The notes below the pieces were generated by a model. That model saw only the letters and a program-made list of their open reading frames with translations. It was not told the origin of the DNA and did not search any database. The position numbers were made by a program, and so were the translations under genes. A stretch of DNA of 64,000 bases. Source: Fulvia fulva (Eukaryota; Ascomycota; Dothideomycetes; Mycosphaerellales; Mycosphaerellaceae). Below, in pieces: positions 10,386 to 20,857 of the stretch (position 1 is its first letter; each line of letters begins with the position of its first letter). The stretch spans positions 248,001 through 312,000 of the forward strand of contig NC_063020.1 of the NCBI RefSeq assembly GCF_020509005.1, read 5' to 3'.

Positions 10386-11133
10386 CTTGGTCAGTGGATG
10401 GAGCCGCAACGTGTCTGTCATGGGCCATCTGCTCCACATGATATCTGCGGCCTTCGAAGCTGTCGTCGTTGAGGTTGTAGTAGTTCCCCAGCTGTCTTTG
10501 AGGCCCATGCCGGTTGCGCCCCCGTGCATGTAGGGGAACATGGTGAGTGGGTGGTGAGTGGGAGGTGTGGGAGGTGTGGGTTGAGGGGGATGAGGCAGTG
10601 TGAGGATAGTGGTAGAGTGGTGGTGGAGTGGAGTGGTGTTAGATTTCCGTTCAAGGTCTGAAGTTTGGGGTGAGAGAGGCTGGTCATAGGGGTGGGAAAG
10701 TGTATAGGAAGATAGGAAGGACCACACCTTTTATGTTGACGAGTATACAGTGGTGAAGGAGATCACGCCACATTCTATGGCGTCGGCCACGACGACCTGA
10801 CGGAGCCTCTGTCGTGCCTACTGCGGTTACCAGCGATGGGTACTGTGGAGGCATAGTGGCGGAGACACATGGGAGTAAGGAATGACAGCTTCAGAGATTC
10901 ACAGACTTGCACTAACGCTACATACAGATCATCACATGCAGGTCCTAGTGCCATGCAATCAAGGAATGCAACGCTCAACAGTGCTCAACGTGGAGTCATC
11001 CATCAATACCGAAATCCCCCATATCTGGGCGAACCATACCCCAAACCAGGCCGAGGCCTGAATGCTGCATCGTCGAAGAATCCATAATGCGGGCGCGTCT
11101 GCAAGCCCATGAAAATTCCCTGGTGAGTGTTGG
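10350..11133 (-). repeat. duplicated exon-start segment (10350-10403 and 11082-11133)
   Basis: The two minus-strand segments share the acceptor-like CACTSACCARGGAAT, an identical 13-base run ATGGGCTTGCAGA, and CATTATGG at the same spacing; beyond that they diverge. The second copy lies in an open frame of 83 codons (11003-11254). This looks like an old tandem gene duplication whose second copy is truncated next to the transposon block. The DNA between (10730-11000) has no other visible gene. Confidence 0.5.
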
Positions 11134-11206
11134 GAATGCCATGTGCCTTTGCTGGCGGTTCAATGTGTTTTCTCTCTGCGATTGGCTCCGCCCGGGATAG
11201 CTGGCG

Positions 11207-11486
11207 TCGGTGAAATACTCCCATGTCCCTTATTGTGTCAAAAAGTACCGCCATGTCCCTCTTATGTTAAAAAGTTCTCCCGTAGCCCTTATATTGTTGC
11301 AAAAATACTGCGATGTCCTTCGTCTGTATGTAGTAGTCGTAGCATCGCGGGAACAACGCTAGGGTGTGTAGAATATACGTTTTAGAGGTTTTGCAAGAGG
11401 TAGAACTAAGAAAAGTATAACGTGCTTCACCACCGAGCGGGCCACACTACCGAGCGGGCCACTTTTGCTAAGAACTGTACCACTTC
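11207..11486 (+). repeat. left terminal inverted repeat with two kinds of direct repeats
   Basis: Three to four degenerate copies of a unit of about 30 bp (core ATGTCCCTTATTGTGTCA, 11215-11322) come first. Then two copies of ACCGAGCGGGCCAC follow at about 11432-11463. The same order is found in reverse complement at the right end, with C-to-T changes. Confidence 0.75.
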
Positions 11487-11489
11487 CAC

Positions 11490-11887
11490 TTTAATTGCGA
11501 CGGTATCTTAACACGACGACATCCTACAGAATCGTTACTAGGAGGACAATTCCTCTTTAGATTCTTCGCTATCTAGCGAGTCTACTTAATAGGTACGTAC
11601 GTTATGCCCCGACTCGCTATATCGCTTATAGCGTCGTAGCCTTAGTACTAGCCAAACACTATCTAGCGACTCTCTACTCACTTCCTACCTTCTAGTATCC
11701 TCTAGAGGTATCAATTGCAACGCCTTATTGAAGGTTAGAGACCCTCTAGACTGAATATACTTACGCTTTCGTACTTTCTACTATATAAGGGCTTCGTTAG
11801 ACTTACGTAGCTTACTAATCTCGCTTTGTATAAGAGCTATCTAATGCGCTATCTCTCTACTCCCTCTCTATTGCCCTGTTAAACGAC
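11490..11887 (-). pseudogene. pogo/Fot1-like transposase, C-terminal remnant
   Basis: Reading on from the first part across the CCTCC duplication, about ten codons still fit the conserved segment after the first acid. The frame then jumps to a helical, Lys/Arg-rich C-terminus with the pattern SEISKLRKSNEAL and KVRKRKYIQ typical of these proteins. The second and third catalytic acids are absent, so several hundred bases were deleted before or after decay. Confidence 0.6.
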
Positions 11888-11892
11888 CCTCC

Positions 11893-12411
11893 TATTAGGG
11901 CGAGAGCCTAGCCTATAAGATATTAGAGTAAAAGCGAGAATATAGGTACGAAGTATAGATATAAAGGGTATAGTATAATTGCTACACAAAACGAAAGACG
12001 AAGAAAGCAAGAGAGGCCTAGGGAAGGCTAGATACTTATACGCGACCCTCGCGAGTATATATCCCCGTATTAATAGGGCTAACCCGTACGAAGCCGCGCT
12101 TAGTAGCTTTACTTAAAACCTTATTCTAACCTACCCTACGTTCCGAGTCTTCTACGTACTTCTTCTAGGATCTAGCGTAGTCGCGGGTGCTCGCGGGAGT
12201 GCCGTGAGTCATATAGTTACGAGCCGAAGTGAATCTATTAAGGGTTAGTAGAGTAGTAAATTTAGAGGGCTAGGTCCCGTAGTAAATATTACGGGGTATA
12301 TAATTCTTAGCGCTTATATACTAAGCTAGGCTTTTACTTCTTAACGACTTCTAAGCACTCTAAGGCTCTTCTGTCCCTACCTTCTATATACTCTATAGGG
12401 AGACTATAACA
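11893..12411 (-). repeat. Gypsy-A 3' LTR (519 bp)
   Basis: Matches 24640-25158 over its whole length with scattered transitions. It bears the TSD CCTCC on its outer side. Confidence 0.9.
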
Positions 12412-14910
12412 GTAGCCCCCCCGAATAAAGCTAAGTTCCTACGAAGCCGTAGTAGTTCTATATATCGAGGATATTCAGCTTTAGTACTAGGCCTAGGCCT
12501 AATATTATAGTCGATATACTATTAGTAAGCCCCGTCGAAGAGCTTAGATTCGAAAAGCCTACCGATATTAACCTCTAGGCCGTCTACGCGGGCGTAGTAT
12601 TCTTCGATTACTTAACGATTAAAGATAATATATTAGATAGGTTCCTATAAGGTATCCTACTTAGGGTAACCTTACTATTCGACTTTATACTTAATCGGCG
12701 GTAGTCCTTTAACTTCGTTAGGCTCTACGCGGATTCCCCGGATCTTACGGACGGTATAGTTATTAGAAGGTAGGTTAATAGGCTCGTCGACTTCTACTTT
12801 ATTAGGAGGACCTAGTATATCTTAGTTTTGGTTCGGGAATAGGTCCTTAGCCGACGGCCGAAGGCGTACGGGATAGAAGACGTCGTGGATTTTTATGTTC
12901 GTAGGAAGAGCTAGACGGTAGGCGTATAAACTAATACGCTTAGTAATCTTAAAAGGACCTAGGTTCTTCTAGCTTAGCTTCTTAGAGGGGCGGTCCGTCT
13001 TAATGTTCTTAGAGTTAAGGTAGACTATATCGCCTACTTAGTAGTCGGGAGCTAGCTAGTAACGACGATTAGCTTGATCCTCGTAGATTGCTTATACGTA
13101 TACTATCTCGTCGTGAACTTCTTTATAGATCTATAAGAGTATAGTAGCGAACTCGTCTACTACTTACTCGTTTACGTCTTCGGTAGGCGGGAGAGGTTCT
13201 TCTAGTTCTATACCTATACGAGGGTAGTAACCTCTCGTAGTATAGAAGGGAGAGTAGCTAGTAGTCTCCGAGTCCTAGTTACGAGTAGCGAACTCTACCG
13301 TAGGGATATGCTAAGGCCAATCCTTCTAGTAGTAGTCGACGAAGTAACGAAGGACCTACTCGAGGATAGCGTTCGTAATTTCGGTCTAGCCGTCGGTCTG
13401 TAGCTAAAAACTAGTCGAGAGGCTATACTTAATACCTAGGATAGTATATAGACGCTTCTAGAAGTACGAGATAAACTAGGAGCCTCTATTAGAGGTGATA
13501 CTATCCGGGAGGCCTTAAAAGCGCTAGACGAAATCGTAGAACAAGCGAGTAGTCTCCTTTACGGTTATACTCTAGTACGAGATTATATACCGGTCCTTAG
13601 AGTAACGGTCCACGATTACTAGAAGGGCCTTTGCCTTTACGCCGCTAAAGGTCTTACCGTAAGGAAGATCGGTAATAAATTCTATAGTAATGTGCTTCTA
13701 CGGACGATTAGGAGCCGGGAGAGGGTGTAAGAGACCGTAGGGGCGGTAGCGGTTAGCTTTAGCTCTTCGGTAAGTAGCGTAGTTTAGTACGTAGCGGCGG
13801 ACGTCCTTCTAGGAATACGGCTACTAGTAATACCTAGCGAGGAGCTTATAGGTCTTAGCTACGCCTAGGTGACCCCTAGAGGCGGAGTCGTAGACGATTT
13901 AAAGAATCTTAGCTCGGATATTAGAGCCTTCGGGCTACGGTACGTAAAGCTTTATACGGAAGTAGACGACACCTTCCTAGAGCTCGTACTTAGATAGCGA
14001 GAAGCCCGGGAATGTCCTCGCGCTAGATTTAAGGGCCTAAACTAACTCTTAGGCGACTAGGTCGGTATCGTACGCTGTTCGTACTCGTACTATAATGCCT
14101 TTACGTTACTCCTTATTATTAAACCCCTTAAAGTCTAATTCGGATAAGCCTTCGGTCGTTACTAAGCCCTCTTTATTATCGTTTAAGTCCTTAGCGTCCG
14201 AGGCGTATTCTTTAGGCTCGGATTCATTATTACTCTCGTTAAGGTAGGTAGGAGCGAGTACGAGAGTAGTAAAGGAAGCGGCGAGCGTAGGCTAGCCGTT
14301 CGATAGGTACTCTCGAAGCTCGGAAGAGAGGTTATACTCTTTAATAACTTGTTACTCTACGATTTACTAGCCCCCTCTTCGATTAACTAGAGAGTCACTA
14401 GGGCGGCGGGTAAGGGCATCGGCTATCGAGTTGGCCTTACCGGGCGTATACGAGATTATAAAGTTAAACCGGGAGAGGAACTTACTCTAGCGGGCCTAGC
14501 GACGATTAAGTAGCTTACTCTTTATAAAGTAGACGAGGTTCTTATAGTCGGAGCTTACTTAGACGGGTATAGTAGAGCCTTCGAGCTCGGGGCGCTACTC
14601 TTTAAAAGCTTTAATAATAGCGAGAAGCTCCTTATTGTAGATCTCGTAGTTATACTCCGTAGCGGTTATCTTCTTAGAGAGGAAGGCGATAGGTAACTAG
14701 GGAGATTTAGGCGAGCGGCGTTATAGTAGGACACCGCCTACTATGCCGTCGGATACGTTAGTCTCTATACGGGTCTCTAGTTCGAAATCGAAGTACTATA
14801 GGAGCGGGTTCTTAACAAACTTCGCTTTAAGTAAGTCAAAAGCCTCCTAGTATTCGTCGGTCTAGGCAAACTTCTTACCCTTACGCGTAAGCTTTGTTAA
14901 AGGGCGTACT
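12412..14910 (-). pseudogene. Gypsy-A pol remnant: RNase H and integrase
   Basis: This continues the pol frame left of the chromovirus. Near 14900-14800 the minus strand still reads as the RT thumb/RNase H junction (a TKLTRKGKKFAW-like segment). The rest is RIP-scrambled integrase sequence rich in TAG and CTA. No clean frame longer than about 60 codons survives. Confidence 0.65.
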
Positions 14911-15337
14911 TGTTACGGATCGGACACGACCGAAGGAGCGTCAGCCAATCAATAGCCCGCACTAATGACAGGCGCGGCCCACAGCTAGGCGGGCACAGCC
15001 GCTGCAGAGTGCCTGGAGTGCCTGGAGTGCCTGGAGTGCCTACGGACTTAGGCACAGTAGGCACGATAGGCACGGTAGGCACAGGAAAGGAATGGAATTT
15101 CCTTTGTATTTAGGAACGCATCGTACCCTTATGGTTCGAGGCGTTCAACTCACTGTTCAATATCACTGTTTGGAATACACCACAACCCAACCTCTGCCTC
15201 ACTGCTGCTTGGTCTTTACAAGACGAGACAGCTACTGCTTCATCACTCTCCCTCACCTTCCATCGGCCACGAGACAAAACCCGATTGAGCTTGGTCTTCT
15301 GATCTTGTGATATCATTAGGTTATACCAAACCTAACA
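14911..15337 (+). repeat. chromovirus 5' LTR (427 bp)
   Basis: Same length and, as far as read, same sequence as 21457-21883. It contains the GTGCCT/AGGCAC hairpin at 15009-15082. Confidence 0.93.
15009..15082 (+). promoter_or_regulatory. nine-base-period hairpin in the LTR
   Basis: Four GTGCCT units spaced by GGA (15009-15041) are followed by an eight-base loop and four AGGCAC units spaced by AGT, GAT and GGT (15050-15082). RNA or single-stranded DNA can fold into four six-base-pair helices separated by three symmetric 3x3 internal loops. The same element is at 21555-21628 in the other LTR. Confidence 0.75.
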
Positions 15338-15356
15338 GCTTTGAACGCCCTCAACG

Positions 15357-17357
15357 ATGGGAGATCGACAGAGTGACCGGGGAACACCCGCCCCCAGTGA
15401 AGCAAGCAGAGCCCGACGACCTCAGACCGCGAACGATGCTATCAATGCCTTGGCTACTCATACAGGCAACGAATCCCTCAAGGTTGGCAAGCCAGAGTTC
15501 TTCTATGGCGACCGAGACAAGTTCGACACTTGGGTCTCTCAGATGGATATGTACTTCTTGTTCAACTCCATGACTGAGAACCTCAAGCCTATCTTTGCCA
15601 CCACCTTCTTGAGAGGACGAGCACAGCATTGGGTCAAACCATTCCTTAGGAAATACCTGGATAGCAACGGAGAAGACAATGCTGACGGAGTCTTCAAGTC
15701 TTACAACCATCTCAAGCATGCTATGAAGAGCGTCTTTGGTGTCTCGAACGAGATTGCCACTGCCGTTCGTGTTATTCAGCACTTGACTCAGAAGACTTCC
15801 ACAGCCGAATATGCTGCCAAGTTCCAGGAATACGCGCAACTCACCGATTGGGACGACGAAGCACTTCAAGTCATGTATCGAAGAGGACTGAAGGAGCATG
15901 TCAAAGACGAGTTGATGAGGGACGGTCGGAAGATCGATGGCTTAGGCGACCTAGTCCAAGTCACGATCGATCTTGACGACAAGCTCTACGAGAGAGCTAT
16001 GGAACGACGATACGACTCCAAGGTATCTGGAAAGGCCGGATACACGCCAGGCTACGACAACCGTAACAGAGGTTTCAACGACAACTACAACAAACCCAAG
16101 GACAAGCCGTACTACGGACCACAGCCAATGGAGCTCGACGTTACCGAGAAAGGTCGCAAGATCAGGAACAGCAAGGGGAACAGAAGACCCCCGAGTTCAA
16201 GAGAAACACGAACTTGCTATGGATGCGGCAAACCTGGCCACATAGCAAGGGACTGCCGCGGTAAGAATATGGTGCGCCGCGAACAGTTCAACATGATGCA
16301 ACGACGAACTAGTAAATCTGAGAGCAGTGTTGAGTCTCTGGGAGACATCGACTATACTCGGAGAGTGGAGGAGAGAGCTAGCAATGGAAGCACGGAGCCT
16401 CTCCTGGACCCCTCACAAGGACGAGGAGGATGCCATGGGCAGCAAATGGTGGTCATTCCATTCGAGCTGCAGAACCAGCCACGACAGTTCAACATGATGG
16501 CACGAAGAGTCGACTACGAAATCGAGTCCGAATCTCGAAATGGTCACGGAAGCCTTCATTGGCGATTCTGTTACCAAGACTCGTGTCAGGTTCACTACTC
16601 CGCGAAATCAGGAGCAGGGTATTGGCCTCAGCAACCGCGAGGAACCCTGGGAGCAACACATAGGCAAGAGGCCACGCTCCAAGAAGTGGACATCGACGAA
16701 TCCTGCTTCGACGACGATGGAAGCGACAAAGAAAATCAGGACCCAGGATGGAACGGATCGTGGTCACCGGAACCACAGGAAGAAAGTCAAGAAACCACCG
16801 GGCTGGATACCATCGAGGAAGACCAGGACCCGGAAGAATCAAGCGAAGAAGATTCCTCCGAAGGAGAAGAGAGCGACACTGACGACGACAACGAACAAAT
16901 GACCTTCACCGTAGACGCACCGAAGAAGCTCTACGACATGATAATTCACCTGCAACGAAGGCATGAAGAATTCCTACCGAAAATAGGCGGACGACGAATG
17001 CTACACTCCATTGAGTTTGACAAGACACTCGACACCCTACGAGGCATGGCCTGGGGATACCCACTCATGGAAACGACCGAAAACCTAGCAACTGCTGTCA
17101 CAGAGCGACCGCCGATAGGAAGTAGAATGATAGGTACCGGATACCTCACACCGTCAGGAACATTCGTATCAAACGAATTGCGCAACATGGTGCAGCACGC
17201 ACGCGCACTCTACTCAGAAACGCAGAAGATCCAGGAACGTCATCGAGTACAGATGTGGACACAGAAAGGCTCGCGCCAGGTTCAAGCGGAGGCCTCGAGA
17301 CACGAAGCACGACGTTCCACATACGAACAGGGAAAAGGATCAACTCCCCAGGAATGA
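15357..17357 (+). CDS. chromovirus Gag (666 aa)
   Basis: It starts with ATG 20 bases after the 5' LTR. Residues about 40-230 are a retrotransposon Gag capsid domain (a VGKPEFFYGDRDKFDTWV entry, then helices). A CCHC zinc knuckle CYGCGKPGHIARDC at about 16216-16257 would bind genomic RNA. The protein then continues for over 350 residues, with a strongly acidic Glu/Asp/Ser block (about 16690-16900) and a helical tail. This is longer than usual for Gypsy Gag. It overlaps pol and ends at TGA 17355-17357. The -1 frameshift site lies seven codons before the stop. It should assemble the cytoplasmic particle. Confidence 0.92.
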   Translation: MGDRQSDRGTPAPSEASRARRPQTANDAINALATHTGNESLKVGKPEFFYGDRDKFDTWVSQMDMYFLFNSMTENLKPIFATTFLRGRAQHWVKPFLRKYLDSNGEDNADGVFKSYNHLKHAMKSVFGVSNEIATAVRVIQHLTQKTSTAEYAAKFQEYAQLTDWDDEALQVMYRRGLKEHVKDELMRDGRKIDGLGDLVQVTIDLDDKLYERAMERRYDSKVSGKAGYTPGYDNRNRGFNDNYNKPKDKPYYGPQPMELDVTEKGRKIRNSKGNRRPPSSRETRTCYGCGKPGHIARDCRGKNMVRREQFNMMQRRTSKSESSVESLGDIDYTRRVEERASNGSTEPLLDPSQGRGGCHGQQMVVIPFELQNQPRQFNMMARRVDYEIESESRNGHGSLHWRFCYQDSCQVHYSAKSGAGYWPQQPRGTLGATHRQEATLQEVDIDESCFDDDGSDKENQDPGWNGSWSPEPQEESQETTGLDTIEEDQDPEESSEEDSSEGEESDTDDDNEQMTFTVDAPKKLYDMIIHLQRRHEEFLPKIGGRRMLHSIEFDKTLDTLRGMAWGYPLMETTENLATAVTERPPIGSRMIGTGYLTPSGTFVSNELRNMVQHARALYSETQKIQERHRVQMWTQKGSRQVQAEASRHEARRSTYEQGKGSTPQE

Positions 17358-17373
17358 GCGACCGAAGGGAGTT
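17330..17373 (+). promoter_or_regulatory. programmed -1 ribosomal frameshift signal (GGGAAAA plus stem-loop)
   Basis: The heptamer G-GGA-AAA (17330-17336) fits X-XXY-YYZ in the gag frame. After a five-base spacer comes the perfect seven-base stem AACTCCC (17342-17348) / GGGAGTT (17367-17373) with an 18-base loop. Slipping back one base leads directly into the pol frame (…RINSPGMSD…), bypassing the gag stop at 17355. Confidence 0.8.
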
Positions 17374-20300
17374 ATGCAACACAGAAAAGGCTCAAGCATC
17401 ACCAACGACAACAGTGTTTCGAACCAAGATTATCGTCAACGGGCACAAGACAGATGCCATGATAGATTCCGGAGCGAGCGGGAATTTTGCCTCCGAATCA
17501 TTTGTTACAAGAAACAGGATCGCTACCTGTAAGAAGAAAGAGGGTTATGAATTGATCGCGGTAGACGGATCATCCTTACCCAGCGTGGAGCGCGAGACGA
17601 TACTGCTACCACTTGCTATCCAACGGCACCACGAGGAGATTACCTTGGATGTTACTGATATGGCCAGTCATGACATCGTACTAGGTATGCCTTGGTTGAG
17701 AAAGCACAACCCAGTAATCGACTGGAGAAGAGGAGTACTCACATTTAGGGAATGCGAATGCGTTATCGACATTCAGCCTGCGCAGTGGCAGCGTTCACTG
17801 GCAGATGAGGCAAGGAAACAGCTCAACAGGATACAGCTTGCGCCGACTAGAAGGACAGAAGAACCACCTTCGACCGGGACAGACACTGGCGTGGGGCCGC
17901 CGGGTCACGAAGTCACTGGAAGTGATGGAAGTAACGCACCATCGAAGGATACCAACATCTCAGAGTTGAGTATTCCCAAGGAGTATCGCAAGTGGTCGCG
18001 ACTCTTTGAAGAGGAAAGAGGCAAGGACGCCTTACCTAAGCACCAACCATGGGATCACAAGATAAACATTCAGCCAGGGAAAGAGCCTCCATGGGGACCC
18101 CTATATCAAATGTCTGAGAAAGAGCTACAGACCCTACGAGAATGGCTGAAGGAGAAGCTAGCCAAAGGATGGATACGACGATCCACCTCAAGTGCAGGAA
18201 CTCCATGCATGTTCGTTCCAAAAGCAAACGGGAAACTACGACTCGTACAAGACTACCGAAAGTTGAACGAGATCACGATCAAGAACCGATATCCGCTACC
18301 CAACATCGAAGAAGCACAAGACAGATTAACCGGATCAGACTGGTACACGAAGATTGACCTACGAGACGCCTTCTATGCTATCCGAATGGCAGAAGGAGAA
18401 GAATGGAAAACCGCTTTCAGGACAAGATACGGACTCTACGAATTCTTGGTCATGCCAATGGGATTGACCAACGCACCCGCATCCTGCCAGGACCTTGTCA
18501 ACGAAACACTTAGAGACCTACTCGACGTATGCGTCATTGCTTACATGGACGACATACTGGTCTACACAAAAGGATCCCTCCAGGAACATACCAAGCAAGT
18601 TCAAGATGTGTTCGAACGACTCACGAAGTCCGGATTCAAGACAGCACCCGAGAAATGCGAATTCCACAAGAAAGAAGTCAAGTTTTTAGGCTTTATCATC
18701 AGTACAACAGGGATAACGATCGACCCTGCAAAGACACAGTCAATCAGAGAATGGCCAGAACCGAAGACAGTCAAGGATGTACAGTCATTCCTTGGACTCG
18801 CCAACTACAACCGGAAATTCATTAAGGACTATTCAAAGACAGCAGCACCAATGACGATGCTTACAAGAAAAGACGTCAACTGGAAATGGGGAAAAGAACA
18901 GACCGAAGCGTTCAAAAGACTCAAGGAACAGTGCGCTTCAGCCCCAACGCTTCGACTATTCGATGGTAGCAAGGAAGTCCACATCGAGACCGACGCGTCT
19001 GATATGGCAATAGGCGCATGTCTAACACAGACACACGATGGGAAAAGACACCCAGTGGCCTATTATTCCCGGAAAATGACCACAGCGGAACAGAACTACG
19101 ACATCCATGACAAGGAGCTTCTAGCCATTGTTGCCGCCATGCAACATTGGAGAGTGTACGTCGAGGGCCCACCGAAGTTAACGATTCTTTCAGACCACAA
19201 GAATCTCACGTACTTCACGACGACGAAGGAACTTACCCGAAGACAAGCCCGCTGGTCGGAGCTGCTTGGGCAGTACAAGTTCGAAATCAAATACACTCCA
19301 GGAACAGAGAACGGCCGCGCAGATGCGCTGAGCCGAAGAAGCGATTACATGGAAGGAAAAGAACCAGTGCAACACAAAATACTTAAGACAAACCCCGACG
19401 GAAGTCTTAGTGCCAACACGAGAGAGTTCAACAACATTGTACGAATCCTAAGCGACAAGGAAGAACAGTTCCCTATATCGCAAGGAAAGTACCAAGTACC
19501 AAAGGATCGAGAAGAAGAATGCATACGACAACATCACGACGAGCCAACATACGGACATCCTGGAACTTCAAAGACAGTCGACCTAATACAGCGCAGCTTC
19601 TCATTCCCACAGATGAGACTTAAGGTGCTACGCTACATCAAGAAATGCGTACACTGCCAACAAAACAAAGCTGCACGGCACGCGAAATACGGTCACCTAC
19701 AGTTCAGGACACCACCAACGAAACCATGGGACGAGGTTACGATGGACTTCATTACGAAACTCCCGAGGTCAAAGGATCGAGTCACAGGACAAGCCTATGA
19801 CATGATACTAGTCATGGTCGACAGACTCACAAAATATGCACACTTCATTCCTGCATCAGAAATATACACTGCAGAGCAGCTCGGATACCTCGTACTGGAC
19901 AGATTGATCCGATATCACGGATTCCCGGAAGTATTCATTACAGACAGAGACAAGCTCTTCACATCAAACTACTGGAAGACGCTCATGGGAACGATTGGAA
20001 TCAAGCACAAGTTGTCAACAGCATACCATCCAGAGACGGATGGGCAAACGGAAAGAACGAACCAGACACTCGAGCAATACCTACGGCACTACATCAACTA
20101 CGCACAAGACAACTGGGTTTCATTACTGCCAATGGCGCAGATCGCACTGAACAACCACAAATCAGAGACAACTTCGACGACGCCATTTTATGCGAACTTT
20201 GGCAAGGACCCTAACCTATCCGGAACACCTGGATCCCACCCACAGGCCGAGAGAGCAATCGTGACGACGGAAACTCTCAAGGAAGTGCACAAAGAAGCAC

Positions 20301-20857
20301 GCAAGGCGATCGAAGATGCACAACAAAGACTGTCTCAACGACGGCAAGACGAGAGAAAAATGGCACCTCTGCTAAAAGAGGGGGATAAGGTCTATCTCCT
20401 CACAAAAAACCTGAAGACAAGAAGACAGACCAAGAAACTGGATCACGTTAAGGTCGGACCATTTTTTATCGACAAAGTCGTAGGACCAGTCAACTACCGA
20501 CTACGACTACCACCTGATGCGAAAATCCACCCGGTCTTCCATATCTCCAAGTTGGAACCAGCGGACGCCGAAACACCTTGCCAGGAGAGCTTCCATTTCG
20601 AGCCGGAAGCAGAAAACGAATTTGAAGTCGAAAAAATCCTAGACAAGAAGGGTCAGCGATACCTTGTCAAATGGAAAGGATACGACGAATCAGAAAATAC
20701 CTGGGAACCAAGAATTAATCTGGCGAACTGCTACCAGCTTCTGCGACAGTTCCAGAAGTGGCGCCAAGATTCCCGGAAACAAGAAGCTCAGGAACGGAGA
20801 GCAAGTCCGGATCAGACCAGAAGTCGTCCGAAATACCCTCACGCAAGGACCAAGTAG
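17337..20857 (+). CDS. chromovirus Pol: protease, RT, RNase H, integrase, chromodomain
   Basis: The frame is open from 17255 to TAG 20855-20857, in the -1 phase relative to gag; translation most likely enters at the slip site. Order of domains: aspartic protease with AMIDSGASGNF (about 17456-17490); reverse transcriptase with the AYMDDILVYT box (about 18540-18566); RNase H beginning ETDASDMAIGA (about 18990); integrase with an H-x-H/C-x2-C zinc site (about 19530-19660) and D-D-E acids in DFITKLP, TDRDKLF and DGQTERTNQ; then a chromodomain (about 20620-20760, EVEKILDKKGQRYLVKWKGY). The chromodomain should steer integration to heterochromatin. All catalytic residues are present, so the element may be active. 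Confidence 0.93.

Noticed and set aside
11215..11322. CRISPR-like array
   Set aside because: The spaced repeats are degenerate, nearly contiguous and mirrored at the other end of a transposon in a fungal genome; they are terminal inverted repeat units.
14897..15113. Collagen-like Gly-Thr-Pro / Val-Pro-Gly peptides in the LTR
   Set aside because: They arise from translating the nine-base hairpin repeat. The frames are short and lie in the LTR on both strands.
15351..15899. 182-codon minus-strand open frame
   Set aside because: Shadow of chromovirus Gag. Unlike 20715-21422 it shows no domain and overlaps a well-supported coding frame over its full length.
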